Shown here: positions 59,074 through 64,000 of the stretch, one piece after another | Position numbering within the stretch: the stretch's first letter is position 1 | Layout of the letters: each line of letters begins with the position of its first letter | DNA from: Promicromonospora panici | GTDB taxonomy: Bacteria > Actinomycetota > Actinomycetes > Actinomycetales > Cellulomonadaceae | Assembly (NCBI RefSeq): GCF_900608595.1 | Contig: NZ_UWYY01000007.1 | Span: forward strand, 218,449-282,448 | Reading direction: 5' to 3' | Length of the DNA: 64,000 nt | The notes under the pieces: model-generated | Database searches by the model: none | Told to the model about the DNA's origin: nothing | The model's input: only the letters and a program-made list of their open reading frames with translations | Made by a program: the position numbers and the translations under genes

Positions 59074-60629
59074 GCCTGTCGTACTCGATAGTCGTCCCGA
59101 CCGTCGGCCGGCCGGAGCTCCGGACACTGCTGGCGTCCCTGCGGGCCGCGAGCGCCGCAGGCCCCCGCCCGTTCGACGTGGTGGTGGTCGACGACCGAGA
59201 ACTCCCGGCCGAGGGCAGGAACCCGCCCCTCGATATCGGGCCGGACCCGGTGGCGGGCGTGCGGGTGCTCCGCACCGGCGGGCGTGGCCCGGCCGCCGCC
59301 CGCAACGCGGGCTGGCGCAGCGTCCGGACCGAGTGGGTGGCGTTCCTGGACGACGACGTGGTGGTCCCCGAGCGCTGGGCCCTCGCCCTGGAGCAGGACC
59401 TGGCGGCGGCCGGCCCCGACGTCGCCGGCGCGCAGGGCCAGGTGGTGGTGCCGCTGCCGGCCCACCGGCCGCCGACCGACCTGGAACGCAACACGGCGGG
59501 CCTGGAGAGCGCGGTGTGGGCGACGGCGGACATGGCCTACCGCCGTACCGCCCTGGCGGCCGTGCACGGCTTCGACGAGCGCTTCCCCCGGGCGTACCGC
59601 GAGGATGCCGACCTGGCCCTGCGCCTGCACGAGGCCGGCTGGGACCTCGAGCTCGGCGTGCGGTCGGTGGAGCACCCGGTCCGGCCCGCCGGGGACCTGG
59701 CGAGCGTGCGTGCCCAGGCCGGCAACGCGGACGACGCGCTGATGCGCGCGCTGCACGGCCGCGGCTGGCGCGCGCTCGCCGGAGCCGGCCGGAGCCGCCT
59801 GCCGTGGCACGTCGCCACGGTAACCGCCGCCGTCGCCTGGTTGTGGGCGGGATCGTTGCGCCTGAAGCGGGCGCGTAGTCGCAACGGTCACGCCCACAAC
59901 CAAGGGGCGACCGCCGCCCTCGCCGGCTCGGTGTGGGCGGGCCTGACCGCCGCGTTCGCGGTCCAGCGCCTGGTGCCCGGGCCGCGGCCCGGCGACGCGG
60001 ACTTCGGTCCGGAGCTGCGCCGCATGGTGCTGACGAGCGTGCTCATCCCGTTCGCCGCGGTCGCGCACCGAGCGCGCGGCATGTGGCGGTGGGATCTCGG
60101 CCGGCAGGTGCCCGCCTGGCCGCTGCCGGTCCGCGCCGTCCTGTTCGACCGGGACGGCACGCTGGTCCGCGACGTGCCCTACAACGGTGACCCGGCCGCC
60201 GTCGAGCCGCTGCCCGGTGCTCGGCGCGTGCTCGACGGGCTGCGGGACGACGGCTTCCGGGTGGGCGTGGTCTCCAACCAGTCGGCCATCGGTCGGCGTC
60301 TGCTGACCAGCGCGCAGGTGGACGCCGTGGACGAGCGGGTCCGCCGGCTGCTGGGTCCGTTCGACACCTGGCAGCGCTGCCCGCACAGCCCGGAGGACGA
60401 GTGCCGGTGCCGCAAGCCGGAGCCGGACCTCGTGCTCCGGGCGGCGGCGGAGCTCGGGCTGCTCCCGGCGGAGTGCGCTGTGGTGGGCGACATCGGCTCG
60501 GACGTGGGTGCGGCGATCACCGCCGGCGCGCGAAGTGTCCTGGTACCGACTGAGGTGACCCGGCGTGAGGAGCTGTTCGCGGCTCCCGCGGTGGCCCGCA
60601 CGCTCGACGAGGTGGTGACGTTGCTATGA
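59070..60629 (+). CDS. GT2 glycosyltransferase fused to GmhB-like HAD phosphatase
   Basis: 519 residues. GT-A domain ~1-225: YSIVVPTVGRPELRTLL, RGPAAARNAGWRSV, VAFLDDDVVVPERWAL (D-x-D) and FDERFPRAYREDADLALRLHEAGWDLELG. A linker at 257-279 is written by an in-frame genomic palindrome (LWAGSLRLKRARSRNGHAH). The C-terminal HAD-IIIA domain ~354-519 has LFDRDGTLVRDVPYN (nucleophile Asp 360), a zinc loop CPHSPEDECRCRKPEP and VGDIGSDVGAA, as in D,D-heptose-1,7-bisphosphate phosphatase (GmhB). So it may both make a heptose precursor and transfer a sugar. ATGA overlap on both sides. A frame-preserving repeat insertion inside a fused gene is exceptional. Confidence 0.85.
   Translation: MSLSYSIVVPTVGRPELRTLLASLRAASAAGPRPFDVVVVDDRELPAEGRNPPLDIGPDPVAGVRVLRTGGRGPAAARNAGWRSVRTEWVAFLDDDVVVPERWALALEQDLAAAGPDVAGAQGQVVVPLPAHRPPTDLERNTAGLESAVWATADMAYRRTALAAVHGFDERFPRAYREDADLALRLHEAGWDLELGVRSVEHPVRPAGDLASVRAQAGNADDALMRALHGRGWRALAGAGRSRLPWHVATVTAAVAWLWAGSLRLKRARSRNGHAHNQGATAALAGSVWAGLTAAFAVQRLVPGPRPGDADFGPELRRMVLTSVLIPFAAVAHRARGMWRWDLGRQVPAWPLPVRAVLFDRDGTLVRDVPYNGDPAAVEPLPGARRVLDGLRDDGFRVGVVSNQSAIGRRLLTSAQVDAVDERVRRLLGPFDTWQRCPHSPEDECRCRKPEPDLVLRAAAELGLLPAECAVVGDIGSDVGAAITAGARSVLVPTEVTRREELFAAPAVARTLDEVVTLL
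59836..59905. repeat. TTGTGGGCG palindrome, copy 4, inside coding sequence
   Basis: Arms GGTTGTGGGCGGGATCGTTGC / GCAACGGTCACGCCCACAACC with a CCTGAAGCGGGCGCGTAGT loop. It matches copies 1-3 in arm and loop, is imperfect in the stem, and adds about 23 codons without a stop or frameshift. It lies in the linker between the GT2 and HAD domains. Confidence 0.9.
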
Positions 60630-61732
60630 CTGACCTGAAGCGACCTGTCCGAGTGCTCGCGGTCCGGCTGGACAGCGACGGCGACGTGCTCCTGACCGGT
60701 CCGGCCGTCCGGGCGCTCGCCGCAACGTACGACCAGGTGGATCTCCTGGTCTCTGCCTCCGGTCTGCAGGCCGCCGACCTGCTGCCCGGCGTGACCGAGG
60801 TCCTGCGGTTCGACGCGCCGTGGTCGGGATCGCGGCCGCCCCGGGTCTCCGCCGAGGCCGTGCTGGACCTCGTGGCCGGCCTGGTCGCGCGCCGCTACCA
60901 GCTCGCGGTGATCTTCACGTCGTTCCACCAGTCGCCGCTCCCGATGGCGCTGCTGGCCCGCCTCGCCGGGGTACGCCACATCGTCGCAGCGAGCGAGGAC
61001 TACCCGGGCTCCCTGCTGGACGTACGGCACAGCCGCCCGCCGGGGCTGCACGAGGTGGAGGCCGGCCTCGACCTCGCCGAGCAGGCCGGCGCGCGGCTGC
61101 CGTTGGACGACGACGGGCTGCTCTCCGTCCGCCGTCCGCTGCCCGCCGTGCCGCCGCGGGCGGAGCACGCCGTGGGTGTCGGAGGCGCCTGGAGACAGCG
61201 CTCCGTCGTCGTGCACCCGGGGGCATCCGTGCCCGCCCGGGCACCCCTGCCAGAGGACGCGCGCGCCATCGCCGCGCGACTTGCGCGCGACGGCTGGGAC
61301 GTGCTCGTGACCGGTTCGGTCGCGGAGCGCGAGCTCACCGCGTACGTGGCGGGCGGCCACGCCACGGACCTGGGCGGGCTCACCGACATGGCCCAGCTCG
61401 CCGCGGTCCTAGAGGCGGCGGCCTGCGTGGTGGTCGGCAACACCGGCCCCGCGCACCTGGCCGCGGCCGTCGGCACGCCGGTGGCCAGCCTGTTCGCCCC
61501 GGTGGTGCCCGCGGAGCGCTGGGTGCCGTACGGGGTGCCCCGGCTCGTCCTCGGCGACCAGGGCGCGGCATGCCGCGGCACGCGGGCACGCACGTGCCCC
61601 CTGCCGGGCCACCCGTGCCTGGGGTCCGTCACGCCGGACCAGGTGTCCGAGGCCGTCGCGCGCCTCGCCCACCTGCCGCCCCGTGCCATGGCCGGTGCCG
61701 GCTGGCCCCGTGCCGAGGGATGGCCATCATGA
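60626..61732 (+). CDS. GT9-family glycosyltransferase (heptosyltransferase-like)
   Basis: 368 residues. GT-B fold with VRVLAVRLDSDGDVLLTGPAVRALAATYDQVDLLVS at the N-terminus and VVVHPGASVPARAPLPEDARAIAARL. GNTGPAHLAAAVGTPVASLFAPVVPAERWVPYG is the GT9 donor-binding region. Members use ADP-heptose-type donors in Gram-negative LPS cores, but also occur in actinobacterial glycans. A GmhB-like phosphatase just upstream supports a heptose donor. ATGA overlaps on both sides. Confidence 0.88.
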   Translation: MTDLKRPVRVLAVRLDSDGDVLLTGPAVRALAATYDQVDLLVSASGLQAADLLPGVTEVLRFDAPWSGSRPPRVSAEAVLDLVAGLVARRYQLAVIFTSFHQSPLPMALLARLAGVRHIVAASEDYPGSLLDVRHSRPPGLHEVEAGLDLAEQAGARLPLDDDGLLSVRRPLPAVPPRAEHAVGVGGAWRQRSVVVHPGASVPARAPLPEDARAIAARLARDGWDVLVTGSVAERELTAYVAGGHATDLGGLTDMAQLAAVLEAAACVVVGNTGPAHLAAAVGTPVASLFAPVVPAERWVPYGVPRLVLGDQGAACRGTRARTCPLPGHPCLGSVTPDQVSEAVARLAHLPPRAMAGAGWPRAEGWPS

Positions 61733-62733
61733 GGGTCCTGCTGTGGCACGTCCACGGGTCGTGGACCACCGCCTTCGTCCAGGGCGAGCACGAGTACCTG
61801 GTCCCGGTGCTGCCCGGGCGGCCCGCCGACGGGCGGGGCCGCGCCCGGACCTGGGACTGGCCGAGCTCGGTCCGGGAGCTGGACCCGCCCGCGCTGCGCC
61901 GCGCGTTCGACGCCGACGGCGTGGACGCCGTGCTGCTCCAGCGGCCGCACGAGGCGCGGCTCCTGCGCGAGTGGACCGGACGCCGTGCCGGACGCGACGT
62001 GCCGGCCGTGTACCTGGAGCACGACGCCCCGGGCGGGCCGGCCGCCGCCACACGCCATCCGCTGGCCGACGACGACGTCGTCGCGGACGGACGCGTCCCG
62101 ATAGTCCACGTGACCCGGTTCAACGCCCTGATGTGGGACACCGGCCCGGCGCGCACCGCCGTCATCGAGCACGGCGTTCCGGACCCGGGCTACCGCTACA
62201 CGGGCGAGCGCGAGCGGGTCGCGGCGGTCGTCAACGAACCGGTGCGGCGGTGGCGCGCCGCGGGCACCGACGTGCTGCTGCACGTGGCCCGTGAGATCCC
62301 GGCCGAGGTGTACGGGATGGGCACTTCCCACCTGGCGGGGCACCTGTGTCCCTTGAGCCCGACGGCGGCCACGGCCACCGCGCACCTCTACAACCTGCCC
62401 CAGTCAGAGCTGCACGACCGGCTCGCCGGGGCTCGCGCCTACCTGCACCCGTACCGCTGGACGAGCCTCGGGCTCGCCCTGCTGGAGGCCATGGCCCTCG
62501 GCCTGCCCGTCCTGGCCCTGCCCGTCACCGCGGCCTATGCGGCTGTGCCACCGGAGGCCGGGGTGCTCAGCGCCGACCCGGAAGAGCTCACGGCGGTGGC
62601 CCGCCGGTGGCTCGCCGACCCGGCGGAGGCCGCGACGTACGGCAAGGCCGCCCGGGAGCACGTCCTTGCCTGCTACCCCCTCGACCGGTTTCTCGACCGC
62701 TGGACCACGCTGCTGACACAGGAGGTGTCCTGA
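61729..62733 (+). CDS. Glycosyltransferase (GT4-like)
   Basis: 334 residues. N-terminal Rossmann half is divergent (RVLLWHVHGSWTTAFVQGEHEYLVPV, VYLEHDAPGGPA). The C-terminal half is clear: LHDRLAGARAYLHPYRWTSLGLALLEAMALGLPVLALPVTAAYAAVPPEAGVLSADPEEL, the E-x7-E-like nucleotide-sugar motif of GT4. Donor unknown. ATGA overlap with the GT9 and TGATG with the next gene. GGAGGTG near its 3' end serves the next gene. Confidence 0.85.
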   Translation: MRVLLWHVHGSWTTAFVQGEHEYLVPVLPGRPADGRGRARTWDWPSSVRELDPPALRRAFDADGVDAVLLQRPHEARLLREWTGRRAGRDVPAVYLEHDAPGGPAAATRHPLADDDVVADGRVPIVHVTRFNALMWDTGPARTAVIEHGVPDPGYRYTGERERVAAVVNEPVRRWRAAGTDVLLHVAREIPAEVYGMGTSHLAGHLCPLSPTAATATAHLYNLPQSELHDRLAGARAYLHPYRWTSLGLALLEAMALGLPVLALPVTAAYAAVPPEAGVLSADPEELTAVARRWLADPAEAATYGKAAREHVLACYPLDRFLDRWTTLLTQEVS

Positions 62734-64000
62734 TGAAGATCGGCATGATCTCGGAGCACGCCAGCCCGCTCGCCACTCTCGGCGCGGCGGACGCCGGCGG
62801 GCAGAACGTCCACGTCGCGGCGCTCGCGCAGCGCCTCGCCGCGGACGGGCACACCGTCGACGTCTACACGCGGAGAGACGACCCGGCGCTCCCGGAACGT
62901 GTCCCGCTCACCGACGGCGTGGACGTCGTGCACGTCGACGCCGGTCCGCCCCGGCACCTCCCCAAGGACGAGCTGCTGCGCTGGATGCACCCGTTCGGGG
63001 ACGACCTCGCCGCACGCTTCACCGACCCCGGTATGCGGCCGGACGTACTGCACGCCCACTTCTGGATGTCGGGCCTCGCGGCACTGCGCGCCACCCGCCG
63101 GCTCGATCACGAGTTCAACAGCGATCCCGACCACGAACCCACGGTCCCGGTGGTGCAGACCTTTCATGCGCTGGGTTCGGTCAAGCGCCGCTACCAGGGC
63201 GCCGCCGACACCAGCCCCACCGCCCGCCTGGCCCTGGAGAAGACCCTGTGCCGCGAGGTGGACCTGGTGGTCGCCACCTGCGACGACGAGGTCCGCGAGC
63301 TCCGCCGGATGGGCGCGGCGAGCGACCAGGTCCGCGTCGTGCCCTGCGGCGTCGACCTCGGCGTGTTCACCCCGGCCACCGGCCGAGCCCGCCGAGCGGA
63401 CGGCGACGGCCCGCTGCGGGTGCTGTCCCTGGGCCGGCTCGTGGAGCGCAAGGACGTAGCGGCGGTCATCGAGGCGCTCGCCCGGATCGCCGGGCAGGGA
63501 CCGCCCGTGGAGCTGCTGGTCGCGGGCGGGCCGCCCCGCGCCGAGCTCGACCAGGATCCCGAGGTGCGCCGCCTGCGCGGCCTCGCCGGACGGGCCGGCG
63601 TCGCCGACCGGGTGCGATTCCTCGGCGCGGTGGCGCACGACGACGTCCCGGGACTCCTGCGCTCCGTCGACGTCGTGGCGTGCACGCCCTGGTACGAGCC
63701 GTTCGGGATCGTTCCGCTGGAGGCCGCGGCGTGCGGTGTGCCGGTGATCGCCTCGGCGGTCGGCGGCATGCTCGACACGGTGGTCCACGAGCGCACCGGC
63801 CTGCTCGTCCCGCCCCGGGATCCCGCCGCAGTCGCGGACGCGCTGCTCCGGCTGACGGACAGCCGGTTCCGGCTCCGGCTCGGCGCCGCGGCCCGGGTCC
63901 GCGCCGAGCGCCGGTACGGCTGGGCCGCCGTGGCCCGGCGGACGGCCGAGGCCTACGCCGACGTCGTCAGCACCTCGTCCGCCCGACCGCCGCTGCCGCA
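62733..64000 (+). CDS. GT4 glycosyltransferase, 3'-truncated by the window
   Basis: Open from ATG 62733 (GGAGGTGTCC just before) to the window end, 422 codons visible. GT-B: KIGMISEHASPLATLGAADAGGQNVHVAALAQRLAADGHTVDVYTR with the GGQNVHV donor loop of sucrose-synthase/MshA-type enzymes. DVLHAHFWMSGLAAL, VPCGVDLGVFTP, VLSLGRLVERKDVAAVIEAL and TPWYEPFGIVPLEAAACGVPVIASAVGG follow. Retaining GT4, donor likely a UDP- or GDP-sugar. The frame has not stopped by position 64000, so at least one more gene or domain is outside. Confidence 0.93.
   Translation, partial: MKIGMISEHASPLATLGAADAGGQNVHVAALAQRLAADGHTVDVYTRRDDPALPERVPLTDGVDVVHVDAGPPRHLPKDELLRWMHPFGDDLAARFTDPGMRPDVLHAHFWMSGLAALRATRRLDHEFNSDPDHEPTVPVVQTFHALGSVKRRYQGAADTSPTARLALEKTLCREVDLVVATCDDEVRELRRMGAASDQVRVVPCGVDLGVFTPATGRARRADGDGPLRVLSLGRLVERKDVAAVIEALARIAGQGPPVELLVAGGPPRAELDQDPEVRRLRGLAGRAGVADRVRFLGAVAHDDVPGLLRSVDVVACTPWYEPFGIVPLEAAACGVPVIASAVGGMLDTVVHERTGLLVPPRDPAAVADALLRLTDSRFRLRLGAAARVRAERRYGWAAVARRTAEAYADVVSTSSARPPLP

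Noticed and set aside
1..64000. Search for CRISPR, IS elements, integrase, phage or plasmid genes
   Set aside because: No spaced direct-repeat array, transposase, integrase, capsid or replication gene is visible; the palindromes lack a linked transposase in this window.
1..64000. tRNA or rRNA genes
   Set aside because: No cloverleaf with T-loop GTTCRANYC plus CCA-type end, and no rRNA core sequence, was recognised.

Overview
The window is chromosomal DNA from a high-GC actinobacterium. Evidence for this: very high third-position GC, GTG/TTG starts, an hspR-dnaJ-grpE-dnaK operon with HAIR operators, many apparently leaderless genes (a TAnnnT box 6-8 nt before the start codon), and several sets for plant polysaccharide use. 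The combination best fits a soil Micrococcales lineage such as Promicromonosporaceae/Cellulomonadaceae; the genus is inferred, not proven. No tRNA, rRNA, CRISPR, insertion sequence, prophage or plasmid function was seen.

Layout. 1-8 kb: end of a GntR/FCD regulator, a two-gene membrane/hypothetical unit, a secreted GH43 arabinanase with a lac-like operator, a transglutaminase-fold protein whose ORF runs into the facing sirtuin gene, an EgtD-like methyltransferase coupled to a paralogue of the membrane protein, then tadA and upp. 8-12.5 kb: a 1202-residue ECF sigma factor fused to a zinc finger, hydrophobic segments and a large ectodomain, divergent from a GGDEF-like protein lacking the catalytic motif. 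12.5-17.4 kb: a two-module DUF1540 protein and the dnaK-grpE-dnaJ-hspR operon with two HAIR sites. 17.4-23.3 kb: GNAT, M19 dipeptidase, large secreted subtilase, S4 protein. 23.4-32 kb: a sugar-uptake and glycosidase operon (binding protein, two permeases, GH3, GH43) facing its LacI regulator. 32-39 kb: TetR/NmrA-like pair, second GH3, tandem-GNAT protein, M81 peptidase. 38.7-42.7 kb: phosphotransferase, histidine kinase, response regulator and an acidic repeat exoprotein. 43-50.7 kb: cutC-pgi, PrsW protease, M20 peptidase, DoxX/HxlR pair, secreted S15 peptidase. 50.8-54.4 kb: thiamine transporter thiBPQ under a TPP riboswitch. 54.5-57.2 kb: DUF4235, PAS-ANTAR protein, FAD/Rieske oxidoreductase. 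57.4-64 kb: a tightly coupled glycan operon (carbamoyltransferase, GT2-HAD fusion, GT9 and two GT4-like enzymes) that runs off the window.

The most unusual signals are: (i) the membrane-type sigma factor fusion; (ii) a family of palindromes of about 60 bp with a conserved 19-nt loop, found in three gene-end junctions and once in frame inside the GT2-HAD coding sequence; (iii) a second family of 46-48 bp palindromes in upstream regions; (iv) a 188-bp long hairpin between pgi and a kinase gene; and (v) the heptose-type glycan operon itself. The glycosidase loci, transporter and regulators point to inducible use of arabinan and xylan/glucan oligosaccharides. No stretch longer than 300 bases lacks an annotated gene.
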